A DNA stretch of 64,000 nt from Ruegeria sp. HKCCD7303 (GTDB lineage Bacteria; Pseudomonadota; Alphaproteobacteria; Rhodobacterales; Rhodobacteraceae). A program made the translations under genes and the position numbers. How positions within the stretch are numbered: position 1 is the first letter of the stretch; each line of letters begins with the position of its first letter. The stretch spans positions 1-64,000 of the forward strand of contig NZ_WVRE01000009.1 in the NCBI RefSeq assembly GCF_013111185.1, given 5' to 3'. The notes beneath the pieces were generated by a model. It was not told the DNA's origin. It searched no databases and worked only from the letters and a program-made list of their open reading frames with translations. Positions 18,430 to 28,951 of this stretch are shown in pieces.

Positions 18430-19133
18430 AGTGGAAAGATCTCCAGATGAGACTTTTGGCCGTAGGCTAACTGTCCAACAGATTTGGGTCGGAGCATGCC
18501 TGCTCTAAGATCAACTGAGATGTGGCCCAATACGATTGAACTTAGTACATCGATCTGGCTACAACCCAGTTCTTGCAGGAGAAATTCCAACCGGAACGTT
18601 TGTGCTTCAATTGAAGACAGTTTGCGAAGGAACTCGTCAGTCGGAGACCTCTGAATGTAGGGATGCAGAGATCGGATATTGTGCACCAAATCTCTGGCAA
18701 GAAATTGATCGGTGAGGATCAGAAGCTCTAAACCGAGGCTTCTAAAGATGTTTGGCAGTAGCAACGTGCTCTCATTGTGCTTCAACAATCTAGAGTGTCG
18801 CACTTCCACGAAGAGCTTCCGGCCATCAAAACAGATGACTTCAAAATCAGGGGTGTAAGGTTTTGGTTTGTATCCCGTTCCCTTGAACTTGGTGATGAGC
18901 TCCGCTTTTGTTGGATAAACACGACCTGATTTCAGATCGAATGTGCAGGGTTGCGGCCGGATAGCCTTAACCTTCGGATGCAGGTCACAACCAAAGGCAA
19001 AACTTGCCTCTAACCCACTTTCAGTCTGGATCACGCCTTTTGCTTTTCTTGTAGACAAGAAATGCGACTTCTTTTTTTGCCCTCTTCGCCAAGCTTGGCG
19101 CGCAGGGATTTCTGCTCTACTGTCGATTTTCAT
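18426..19133 (-). CDS. tnsA: TnsA-like endonuclease of Tn7-like element, altered active site
   Basis: A 235-residue TnsA homologue. The N-terminal nuclease core has E42 in 'E-S-G-L-E-A-S-F', D96 in 'Y-T-P-D-F-E-V' and E110-V-R112 in 'L-F-V-E-V-R'. Tn7 TnsA uses a glutamate, an aspartate and a Q-x-K pair to cut the 5' strands, so the usual lysine is arginine here. The C-terminal part holds helices expected to contact TnsC. A TnsA next to TnsB indicates cut-and-paste movement, if the enzyme is active. The start codon adjoins TAGGG-TATT-CCCTA (19133-19146), which provides AGGG as ribosome binding site. Confidence 0.88.
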   Translation of the reverse strand: MKIDSRAEIPARQAWRRGQKKKSHFLSTRKAKGVIQTESGLEASFAFGCDLHPKVKAIRPQPCTFDLKSGRVYPTKAELITKFKGTGYKPKPYTPDFEVICFDGRKLFVEVRHSRLLKHNESTLLLPNIFRSLGLELLILTDQFLARDLVHNIRSLHPYIQRSPTDEFLRKLSSIEAQTFRLEFLLQELGCSQIDVLSSIVLGHISVDLRAGMLRPKSVGQLAYGQKSHLEIFPL

Positions 19134-19146
19134 AGGGTATTCCCTA
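19133..19146. promoter_or_regulatory. Short palindrome at the tnsA start
   Basis: Perfect arms TAGGG (19133-19137) and CCCTA (19142-19146) around a 4-bp spacer overlap the first base of tnsA and supply its Shine-Dalgarno AGGG. It could be a repressor site or a hairpin that hides the ribosome binding site. It lies in the 75-bp divergent region shared with the gene at 19209. Confidence 0.35.
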
Positions 19147-19208
19147 CAATATCGGCGTCGTCTTTTGCAAATAATTGTTGACGATGCACAATAATGGTGA
19201 ACTAACCG

Positions 19209-20036
19209 ATGCGAAAAAGCAACGGCCTCGAAGACGTGGCAAAAAAAGATAATTGGATAGATTTTGGTGAGGCCCTAGCAGAAGCGGTCGAAAACCCAAT
19301 AAAATATGACCTTCGCACATCTTCGGAAGTTCTGAATTTGGTGGCGGAACTAAGAGGGAAGCGTGCTCATACCCTGAGAAACCCGCTCGAAGCATACAAG
19401 TGGTTAAAAAAGAGATTTCCTGACGTAGAAAAAGATAGACCAGCTTGGTTGGGTATGACCCTGGTCATGTTTTTGATGAAAATAGAAGAACTGGATCCGA
19501 CCACTGCTGAAAGACTAGCGCCCCAGGTCTTCGGCGGACAAATGAGACAAGTCGAGCTAAAGGCCGAGTTCGACCGACTCCGACAGGAGCGAGCAGAAAA
19601 GCACTCGGATACAAATCTTTCAAAACTATCCTCTCCTCAACGCGCGCAAATTTTTGATCAAACTGTTTTCTCTTTTCTAAGGGTATATGGCCCCAAGATG
19701 TTCGGATCCGACAACGCGGTGCTCAAAGACGGAAGGAGCCTAGGTTCATTGTATCCTGACTACGTCATCGAAGTTGATGGGAAGCCCAAAGTAGCGGTCG
19801 AAATAAACGCGCACAGGACAAGAGTAGAAAGACAGTTCGCAATAAATACACTTGGCTATCTTTGGCTCCTTAGGAGACTTGTACCAGAGGCGCTCTTAGT
19901 CGTACCTCAAGACTCTGGTTATGACCTGAAACATCTGGCAAAGCTCCGAGATGAGATTGGTCTTGATGGAATTCGTTTCGCAACATTACCAGAAGCTGGA
20001 GCCAGGCGTTTTGAAGACTTGGTGGTTCAGGAGTAA
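19209..20036 (+). CDS. Hypothetical protein with possible PD-(D/E)XK-like nuclease core
   Basis: A 275-residue protein not assigned to a named family. The first 140 residues look helical and charged. Residues 180-225 read as a restriction-endonuclease-like core: L-Y-P-D184-Y-V-I-E, then V-A-V-E198-I-N200, then a helix and the strand 'A-L-L-V-V-P'. The lysine of a canonical ExK is asparagine here, so activity is uncertain. The start at 19209 has GGTGA upstream. It diverges from tnsA across 75 bp, which suggests shared control. The gene is more A/T-rich than the core chromosome. It may be cargo or a second element-encoded nuclease. Confidence 0.6.
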   Translation: MRKSNGLEDVAKKDNWIDFGEALAEAVENPIKYDLRTSSEVLNLVAELRGKRAHTLRNPLEAYKWLKKRFPDVEKDRPAWLGMTLVMFLMKIEELDPTTAERLAPQVFGGQMRQVELKAEFDRLRQERAEKHSDTNLSKLSSPQRAQIFDQTVFSFLRVYGPKMFGSDNAVLKDGRSLGSLYPDYVIEVDGKPKVAVEINAHRTRVERQFAINTLGYLWLLRRLVPEALLVVPQDSGYDLKHLAKLRDEIGLDGIRFATLPEAGARRFEDLVVQE

Positions 20037-20364
20037 GCAACGGGTTAAGGATAGTCGATCCAGATTTGAGGTCGCTGGGCTGCTTATTTAACAACCATAT
20101 CTTTGCCAGTTGCAAAGTCGTAAGCCTCCGGACTTGGCCCATCTGTTCTCAACCGAAGAAGTCTTTCCTTTCCTTCTGTCAGGCTCGGGATATGGCCAGC
20201 CCAGATTGGCCAGATACTCGTCTGTCGAGCAGCAGCCCAAACCGGACATCCATCGTCGGGCTTTGCAAACTCCCAAATGAGGTAAAAACCTGCCTCTTAA
20301 CACTTGGTGCCCAATATCTGGTTCCTGCTTCTCGCGATGCTGCCAAAATTAAGTCAGCGCTGAA
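20037..20364. other. Intergenic region right of the Tn7-like module
   Basis: About 330 bp without a supported gene. ATTTAACA at 20086-20093 is the inverted match of TGTTAAAT at 10175-10182 and is the best candidate right terminus, but the adjacent 5-bp sequences differ (ACTTA left, ACCAT right). Nearby GTTGCAAAGTC (20105-20115) faintly recalls the dispersed repeat at 10003. No terminator with a T-tract stood out. Confidence 0.4.
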
Positions 20365-21537
20365 TCAAAGCTCTTCTTCGACGAGAGAAAACAATTCGAT
20401 TGGACGCGCAAGTCCACGAACTTCTTGAAACCCACAAGGGGAAAACAGATCAGGGGAGACTTCGGCAATCGCAGATGTTGCCAGCACTCTCCGGCCAATA
20501 GATTTAGTCAGCCCCTCAATTCGACTCGCAACGTTCACTGCACCTCCGAGAACCGTGAAATCAAGTCGACCAGGGCTGCCGATGTTGCCATAGCTGACTT
20601 GTCCAACATTGATCCCGATCCCAACGTCCAAAGACGGCTTTTTCGCTTCAGCGCGGCGACGGTTGAGGACCGTCAAACCGGCCAATACACTTTGTGCGGC
20701 TTGCGCAGCCTTTCGGCATCGGTCGGCGTGATCAGCCTGAGTTGCGATGGTGAAGATCGAGAGAATTCCATCACCCATGAACTTGAGAACATCGCCACCG
20801 TTATCTTCCACGGACTGAACAACCAGATCAAAGTAGCCGCTCAGCGCGTCAAACACATCGGCCTCGGGTGCGGCTTCTGAAAGCGCCGTGAACCCTCGTA
20901 AATCAGAAAACATGACCACCGCATCAAGGGTCGTTCGTTCGCCTCGCTTGATCCGCCCGCTCCATACGGCGTCGGAGGGCCCATCGCCAAGATATGTTCG
21001 CAATAGACCCTTGGCTGACTTGCGCATCGTGACAGGTTCCAAAGCGGAAGACAAAGCAGGCAGCGCTGCCTCAATCAATTCCAGATGTTGCGGTGAAAAG
21101 CCGTCTGGTTCCTGCGTGACAAATGTGCAGCCGTGCAGAGATCCGTCGCCATAATACATCAGAGTTGCATAGTAATCTGTGCCACCGAGCTCAGCGAACT
21201 CTAGATACGATAAATGCTCAGTCTTTGGATCCAGTTGTCGCAGGCTTTTGTGAAGCGGCTTTCTGTGCTCCAGAATGTACTCAAACGAGCTACCAACATA
21301 CCCTTCCGTCAACATCGTTTCATGAGTTACGTCGTAGCTGTCGGTCCCATCAGGTGTCCAAACGACCCCCCATGCAATGAGTAGCGGATTGGCGAAGCGC
21401 TGACCGATATTGACCCGCCAGAGCGGTACACCTTCCTCAATTAAGGACGAGCAGAAATGCGAAACTACTTTAACAGGGTCGCCTGAGCGGCGTCCTTCGG
21501 TAATCATCCAGTCGGTTAGTTGTGCTACGGAGGCCAT
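20365..21537 (-). CDS. Class III adenylate cyclase with N-terminal sensory region
   Basis: A 390-residue protein. The N-terminal ~190 residues look like a soluble sensory region. The C-terminal catalytic domain has the metal-binding aspartates in 'V-M-F-S-D-L-R-G-F-T' and 'F-M-G-D-G', the adenine-selecting lysine just before the latter (L-K-F-M-G-D-G), an aspartate in 'L-D-F-T-V-L-G' and 'N-V-A-S-R-I-E' with the transition-state residues. This set predicts cAMP, not cGMP. No membrane segment is seen. It ends 328 bp from the transposon-linked gene and converges with it. Confidence 0.9.
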   Translation of the reverse strand: MASVAQLTDWMITEGRRSGDPVKVVSHFCSSLIEEGVPLWRVNIGQRFANPLLIAWGVVWTPDGTDSYDVTHETMLTEGYVGSSFEYILEHRKPLHKSLRQLDPKTEHLSYLEFAELGGTDYYATLMYYGDGSLHGCTFVTQEPDGFSPQHLELIEAALPALSSALEPVTMRKSAKGLLRTYLGDGPSDAVWSGRIKRGERTTLDAVVMFSDLRGFTALSEAAPEADVFDALSGYFDLVVQSVEDNGGDVLKFMGDGILSIFTIATQADHADRCRKAAQAAQSVLAGLTVLNRRRAEAKKPSLDVGIGINVGQVSYGNIGSPGRLDFTVLGGAVNVASRIEGLTKSIGRRVLATSAIAEVSPDLFSPCGFQEVRGLARPIELFSLVEEEL

Positions 21538-21685
21538 GTTCTCAAACTAGCTGCTTAGACAAGATGATAAAGAACCTTGTCTTTGCTTTGTTTGCCTTAA
21601 TCCAAGCAGTTTCTCAACGACCTTAACCGCATACGGCAGAGCGAAGCGCTAGGGTGCAACGACCGAAAGACCGTTGCTTCAGTCT

Positions 21686-22078
21686 TCAATTATCTGACGA
21701 CTTTTTCTCATCGTAGTCCCTAAGAAGGGCATGTGTGAATTGTACAAACAGCGTGATGAAGACCCCGACGCCTACGAAAATATACAACACGGTAAAGAGT
21801 TTTCCTGTGTCGGTTACGGGCGTTAGGTCACTGAGGCCAACCGTAGAAATAGTAGTTGCACTGAAGTACAGCGCGTCCACCCAAGACCACCCCTCGACGC
21901 TGACATAAAACAAAGTTCCGGAAAGCAACAAGAGTATTGCAAGGGTAAGCGCTCCGCGGAATCTAGGGCTACTCCACGAGCGGACAATCGCTTTTAAGAG
22001 CCTGTAGAAATTCAAAAAAAATGAAAACATTCCGCCGTCCAATCCATAGTTCTGTTTGGCAAATCGTTGAGGTGCCAT
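21686..22078 (-). CDS. Two-TM potassium channel-like protein
   Basis: A 130-residue membrane protein with a first TM helix (L-T-L-A-I-L-L-L-L-S-G-T-L-F-Y-V), a pore helix and filter, and a second TM helix (F-T-V-L-Y-I-F-V-G-V-G-V-F-I-T-L-F-V). The filter region reads T-T-I-S-T-V-G-L-S-D in place of the usual T-V-G-Y-G-D. It resembles the Ion_trans_2 family and would form a tetramer; no ligand-binding domain is attached. The start may be 22078 or an internal methionine at 22030, which is better placed before the first TM helix. Confidence 0.8.
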   Translation of the reverse strand: MAPQRFAKQNYGLDGGMFSFFLNFYRLLKAIVRSWSSPRFRGALTLAILLLLSGTLFYVSVEGWSWVDALYFSATTISTVGLSDLTPVTDTGKLFTVLYIFVGVGVFITLFVQFTHALLRDYDEKKSSDN

Positions 22079-22160
22079 TGCAATCCGTCAAGGGAACTCT
22101 GCTACATCGGAGCCGAGATTCGTATTAATCGGTTTTCGGCAGAACTAAAAAGACAACCGG

Positions 22161-23114
22161 TCAAATGGGTACAGTACGCTCAATTTGCTCTGATGGTAAA
22201 ATTCCATATATGCTTTTGTACAGGCTCCCAAATCGTCCCAAATCGGTGAATCCGTGAGCGAGCGCCACTTGCTTCACCATGGGTTTTTGCTGAGACGCCT
22301 GAACAAGTTCATCATGGACATTGGCCAGTCTTTGAAGAGCAAAAAATCGTGCTGGTGTTTCACCCGTTACGTCGCGAAATGCTGAGATCAATGTTGGCGC
22401 GCTTACCGCGGTTACTCGACACAGATCTGCCACTGATGGCCTTTTTGACAAGGCGGAAGAATAGTACTCTCGTGCTTTTGAGACCAAACCCACTTTTTGA
22501 GACCAAGTCGCTTTGCGTGCATTCCCACTATTCTGAGATAAGGCAAAGAAGATCGCAAGCGTCCTTGCAAGACGCGCCTCCAAATCACTCTGGGTATATT
22601 GACCATCGGCTTGGTTCATTATGCAGCTAAGTGTTCGCACCAAAGCTGCGTGAAAATCAGAAGACAGTTTCACGATAACCGTTGGTCCGCGAAAATCCGA
22701 TGTATTTCTGCCGGAAAAAAGTTGAACCTCTTTGAGAAATCGTTGCAAGGGCACACGACCACATAACGAAGTTCGATTGCGCGCGACTACCTCGGTTTCC
22801 GATGCAGTGAAATTGAAGAAAACGGAGTTTTCTTTCAAAGGAACGCCACTTACCGTCCATAACTCTGAAGCGCAGATTGGTACAGTGAAATTAGCGAAGC
22901 TTTCACTTTGTGCGGTTCTCACCAATGCATTGGGCTTGAAGCGGATACTAGACAAACGGGAAAGCCCTAAACGAGCTGTGAAAATTGCGCCTTCGTCAGC
23001 CCCCTTTCCCAACTGTATCACATCGCCATCGAAAACCTCTCCTGTCATTGCTTCACGTACGGTTGCCGCAAAAAGCTCCGGTTTGCCTTCGCCAAGTTCC
23101 TTAAAAAAGTTCAT
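22161..23114 (-). CDS. AraC-family transcriptional regulator
   Basis: A 317-residue regulator with a C-terminal double HTH (P-S-V-A-D-L-C-R-V-T-A-V-S-A-P-T-L-I-S-A-F-R, then V-A-L-A-H-G-F-T-D-L-G-R-F-G-S-L-Y-K). The N-terminal half is a possible effector or dimerisation domain with no recognised motif. The start at 23114 follows GAGGAAA; the open frame extends 31 codons upstream without support. It is divergent from the exported amidohydrolase gene across 78 bp and probably controls it. Confidence 0.88.
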   Translation of the reverse strand: MNFFKELGEGKPELFAATVREAMTGEVFDGDVIQLGKGADEGAIFTARLGLSRLSSIRFKPNALVRTAQSESFANFTVPICASELWTVSGVPLKENSVFFNFTASETEVVARNRTSLCGRVPLQRFLKEVQLFSGRNTSDFRGPTVIVKLSSDFHAALVRTLSCIMNQADGQYTQSDLEARLARTLAIFFALSQNSGNARKATWSQKVGLVSKAREYYSSALSKRPSVADLCRVTAVSAPTLISAFRDVTGETPARFFALQRLANVHDELVQASQQKPMVKQVALAHGFTDLGRFGSLYKSIYGILPSEQIERTVPI

Positions 23115-23192
23115 ATCGATTTTCCTCGGAGAGTTGGCTACCTTCGTTAAAATTAAACAATCGAATGCTTTGATATTCCTAGGGTGAAAGAT

Positions 23193-24530
23193 ATGCGCAA
23201 AAATCAATTGTCAACGCTCTGCTTGGTAATCTCAAGCATGCTGGCAACGCTGGCGAGCGCTCAAGAGGATTCTACAAGAACTCTCATAACGAATGTTCAT
23301 GTTTTTGACGGGGTAAACGAAGCACGCATCGAGAATGCTAACGTTTTGATCGAAGATAATCTCATAACCGCTGTTTCTTCCGACCCAATCGAAGCCGAGA
23401 ACGCGGTGGTGATTGACGGTGGCGGTCGCACGATGATCCCAGGATTGATCGATGTCCATTGGCACACGACGTATGCCTACACCCCTGCATCCGTTCTAAT
23501 GTTGAATCAAGGCGACATGTCGGAAGTGGCCATTCGCAGTATGAAGGGGGCTGAAGAGACTTTAATGCGTGGATTTACCACCGTTAGAGACCCTGGCGGA
23601 AATCCGTTTACGATCAAGAAACTGATTGACGCTGGTGAATACCCCGGTCACCGCATTTTGCCCTCCGGACCATTCATGAGCCAAACGTCAGGCCATGCCG
23701 ACTTTCACACGCTGCTTGAAAACCCAAGAAACTCCAACTCTGAACTGAGTTATTGGGAAAAAAATATGATGGCGATGATTTCTGATGGCGTACCGGAAGT
23801 CAGAAAGAGAACCAGAGAAATCCTCAAGTTTGGTGCTACTCAGGTCAAAATCACGACTGGTGGTGGTGTCTCTTCCCAATACGATCCGCTGGATGTGAGC
23901 GAGTATTCGGTCGACGAAATTCGTGCGGTAGTCGAAGAGGCAACGAACTTTAACACCTATGTTTTGGCGCATGTGATGACAGACAGAGGTATCCGTACCT
24001 CAATAGAAAACGGCGTGATGAGCATTGAGCACGGCTTCTTCGCATCAAGAGAAACACTGGAATTGATGAAGGAAAAAGGCGCTTGGCTCAGTCCTCAGGC
24101 GATGTTTGAGGCCGATATGGTTTGGGATAGCCCAGTTAGTGCCAAAAAGTGGAAACAGGTGACTGATGCTGTAGACGCGCTGTACCCAATGGCCGTCGAA
24201 ATTGGCGTGAATCTCGCCTTTGGCACCGATCAACTCATGGATCCATCAAAGGCGTATCAACAGAGCGAATATCTTGTGAGGTTGGGAACTTGGATGACGC
24301 CTTATCAAGCGCTCAAGATAGCGACCTCTGAAAATGCCCGCCTAATGGAAATGAGTGGCCCTCGTCATCCCTACCAAGACGGTCCACTCGGAGTTATCAG
24401 AGATGGCGCATACGCTGATCTGATCCTCGTGGACGGCAACCCGCTTGAAAACTTGGAGCTTGTAGGGGACCCACAAGAAAACTTCGACCTGATTATGAAG
24501 GACGGAGTCATCTATAAAAACGAGCTTTGA
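23193..24530 (+). CDS. Exported metal-dependent amidohydrolase
   Basis: A 445-residue member of the amidohydrolase superfamily (imidazolonepropionase/prolidase-like group). It has an N-terminal signal peptide ending at A-S-A and the metal ligands H-x-H in 'P-G-L-I-D-V-H-W-H', a lysine in 'Q-V-K-I-T-T-G-G-G', histidines in 'V-L-A-H-V' and 'S-I-E-H-G-F', and the aspartate in 'F-G-T-D-Q'. It would hydrolyse amide or peptide-like bonds outside the cytoplasm. ATG 23193 has AGGGTGA upstream; GTG 23184 is in frame. The next gene, a DUF3299 protein, begins 104 bp downstream. Confidence 0.88.
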   Translation: MRKNQLSTLCLVISSMLATLASAQEDSTRTLITNVHVFDGVNEARIENANVLIEDNLITAVSSDPIEAENAVVIDGGGRTMIPGLIDVHWHTTYAYTPASVLMLNQGDMSEVAIRSMKGAEETLMRGFTTVRDPGGNPFTIKKLIDAGEYPGHRILPSGPFMSQTSGHADFHTLLENPRNSNSELSYWEKNMMAMISDGVPEVRKRTREILKFGATQVKITTGGGVSSQYDPLDVSEYSVDEIRAVVEEATNFNTYVLAHVMTDRGIRTSIENGVMSIEHGFFASRETLELMKEKGAWLSPQAMFEADMVWDSPVSAKKWKQVTDAVDALYPMAVEIGVNLAFGTDQLMDPSKAYQQSEYLVRLGTWMTPYQALKIATSENARLMEMSGPRHPYQDGPLGVIRDGAYADLILVDGNPLENLELVGDPQENFDLIMKDGVIYKNEL

Positions 24531-24634
24531 ACTGTGTTTCGCTTAGAGCCCAAGTGTCCATAAATGTCTTAAGCTGGCAGGTGATGACGCATTGACCAAC
24601 ATCCAAGTGGCCATACGGTTGAAAAGGATAAGTC

Positions 24635-25444
24635 ATGAAGATTTGGAGAATAGTCTGTGTTGCCTCTTTGATTTCAACGTCGTTGTCCGCAGAAATCGCT
24701 GAGTTAGACTGGAACCAATTGATTGATGAAGAATCTCAGGAATACGTAGATCCTTTCAAAGAACTGACACCTGACCAGCTTAGTGGTCTTGTTGAAGTCG
24801 TCCGACTAAAGCTCAGACTGGATAGTGGAGCCCATTCCGAAGATGTCCGCAAAAGTCTTGAAGCGAAAATTCTGGAAAATGAGACGCCGCTGCAAAAGGC
24901 TGGGATCGACGTTGATTGGTTGATTGAACAACGATGGGTCGTTGCAGAGCGACGAAAGAAAGCCGCCACGGCTGGTAATCCAGAAATTGACGGAAAAGTC
25001 GTAAAGCTGGCGGGCTATGCGATACCCGCACCACCGGATCCTGATGGTACAAACGTCGCTTACTTGGTTCCGGAGAGAGGTATGTGCAGCCATACGCCTC
25101 CACCGAACCCAAACCAGCTTATTCGTGTTCGATTGCCGGAAGGTTGGTATCCAGAACGCTTTCACGAGCCAGTTCGCCTTACAGGGATAGTTTCTATTTC
25201 GCCGTCAGAGAGGACGATGAATTTCGTGGATGGGTTCGTTCCAATGAGAGCAACGTATTCATTTGAAGCTCAGTATGTAGAGGCTGGCGATGATCTCCCA
25301 GCTTATGGTTGGAAGTTCACTGACGCGGATGAGGTCAACGATCCAAGCGCCATTGGAAAATTAGGTTCCGGGGCTGCAAAATTTGACGCGTCAAAATTGG
25401 CAAGTTTTCGAGCCAAAGCTGCGCGTGAAGCAAATTCGAATTAA
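24635..25444 (+). CDS. Exported DUF3299-domain protein
   Basis: A 269-residue protein with a signal peptide (M-K-I-W-R-I-V-C-V-A-S-L-I-S-T-S-L-S-A). The central region matches DUF3299: 'V-V-K-L-A-G-Y-A-I-P' and 'A-Y-L-V-P-E-R-G-M-C-S-H-T-P-P-P-N-P-N-Q'. This family is often encoded near ABC-type lipoprotein-transport-like genes, but no transporter is present here. The N-terminal part is helical (L-R-L-D-S-G-A-H-S-E-D-V). It may share a transcript with the preceding amidohydrolase. The function is not known. Confidence 0.8.
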   Translation: MKIWRIVCVASLISTSLSAEIAELDWNQLIDEESQEYVDPFKELTPDQLSGLVEVVRLKLRLDSGAHSEDVRKSLEAKILENETPLQKAGIDVDWLIEQRWVVAERRKKAATAGNPEIDGKVVKLAGYAIPAPPDPDGTNVAYLVPERGMCSHTPPPNPNQLIRVRLPEGWYPERFHEPVRLTGIVSISPSERTMNFVDGFVPMRATYSFEAQYVEAGDDLPAYGWKFTDADEVNDPSAIGKLGSGAAKFDASKLASFRAKAAREANSN

Positions 25445-25829
25445 AAACCGCCTGTCTTAAGCATATGAAAGCCAGTGTGTTACGTGCCCAGACTGTGGAT
25501 AAAACAGAATGTCATGAAGTAATACTTAAATGAAATTGCTTAATACGATTATCAATCTGGCGCCCACCAAGCATTGAAGTGCTGCTTGAAGTGGAGACTG
25601 TGACTTTGCAAAGTCAGCTTTCTGCGCATCGCAGACCTTCGCGAGAATCCAAGTTTCCTTAGGGAGGCCCTTTGCGGGGTTGAGCAATGCAAAGGGCCAT
25701 AACCGCGACGACTAAGCCATAAACTGATTGAATTCGTCGCTAATGCAGACAAACGCGCAGCGCAAAACTATGGGCGAACTACGTAAACTTATGGGGTGCG
25801 CGAAGTGTTATGCGCAAACCTACAAACGA
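25445..25829. other. Intergenic region between DUF3299 gene and gyrB; holds repeat copy 2
   Basis: About 385 bp without a supported gene. It marks the change from accessory, A/T-richer sequence to the G/C-rich replication region. The repeat at 25606-25642 lies in the middle. No terminator hairpin was seen for gyrB, which ends at 25830. Confidence 0.5.
25606..25642 (+). repeat. Short dispersed repeat, copy 2
   Basis: Matches the copy at 10003-10039 from TTTGCAAAGTCAGC to GACCTT with about three changes. The inverted-repeat arms are slightly degraded (GTCAGC with GCAGAC). Both copies have a looser match downstream (CAAAGGGC...AACCGC here). The two copies bracket 15.6 kb that includes the whole Tn7-like module in direct orientation. 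Confidence 0.6.
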
Positions 25830-28247
<2,418 letters not shown>

Positions 28248-28361
28248 TCAGTCAGTACCTATATTATTTTGGTAACTTATACGTTTTCTGGTGGGGAATG
28301 TCACGCGATCCCCCAAGATTTTGTGGTTTGGCGGGTCGTTTTTTGGCTGCCGGCAAAAGGC

Positions 28362-28934
28362 TCACAAACGGTCGATGTCAGCGGCAATATCCGCCGCTAT
28401 TTCATCTGCGTCCACATCCTTGCGCTCTGCCGACAATCTCAGCCCCAGAATGTCCGATTGATACCGTGCCGCCAGCCGATCCGGATCGTGTTCGGACCGG
28501 ATTTCACCAGCTTTCTGAGCGCTTCGGAACAGCTCAGCAAAACACGCTTTCATCTCAGTCATGTGCCGCGCAGCTTGATCCGCAAGATCGTGATCTTTCG
28601 CTTGCAACTCCGCATATGTCTTTGCCAACATGCAGGCTTTCGTCGGGTTCTCGACCGCTTCGATCACGAAACGGGGCTGCGCTTTCAACGCCCCTTTGGG
28701 CCCCAACTTTTCAGCCAAAGCCTTTAGGCGTGCCACGCCTTCCCGGGTGTAGCTTTCCATCGTCAGCGCATAGAGCGCATCCTTCGAGCCGAATGCCGCA
28801 TAAAAACTGCCGGGCTTTAGCTTCAATTCCCGCTCCAAATCCTTCAACGACGTCCCGGCCCAGCCCTGACGCCAGAAGATGTCCTTTGCTTTAGCAATCA
28901 GAGCATCACGATCATATGCGGGTTTCCGGGGCAT
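28362..28934 (-). CDS. TetR/AcrR-family regulator
   Basis: A 190-residue regulator with a typical N-terminal HTH (L-I-A-K-A-K-D-I-F-W-R-Q-G-W-A-G-T-S-L-K-D-L, then L-K-L-K-P-G-S-F-Y-A-A-F-G-S-K-D-A-L-Y). The C-terminal part carries a single-cysteine ligand-domain helix (T-K-A-C-M-L). The start at 28934 (M-P-R-K-P-A-Y-D-R-D) matches the family and leaves the palindrome at 28952-28987 as an upstream operator; 28940 and 28961 are alternative starts. It is divergent from the AhpD-like gene at 29035 and very probably represses it and itself. Confidence 0.9.
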   Translation of the reverse strand: MPRKPAYDRDALIAKAKDIFWRQGWAGTSLKDLERELKLKPGSFYAAFGSKDALYALTMESYTREGVARLKALAEKLGPKGALKAQPRFVIEAVENPTKACMLAKTYAELQAKDHDLADQAARHMTEMKACFAELFRSAQKAGEIRSEHDPDRLAARYQSDILGLRLSAERKDVDADEIAADIAADIDRL

Positions 28935-28951
28935 CAGCATCACCAATTCTT

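Noticed and set aside
13692..19133. Reading the transposition genes as a Tn5053/Tn402-type element (tniA-tniB-tniQ-tniR)
   Set aside because: A TnsA homologue lies upstream of the transposase and there is no serine resolvase, so the Tn7-like assignment fits better.
10327..20036. CRISPR-associated transposon (CAST)
   Set aside because: The module has tnsA, tnsB, tnsC and tniQ, but I see no Cas gene and no regularly spaced repeats anywhere in the window.
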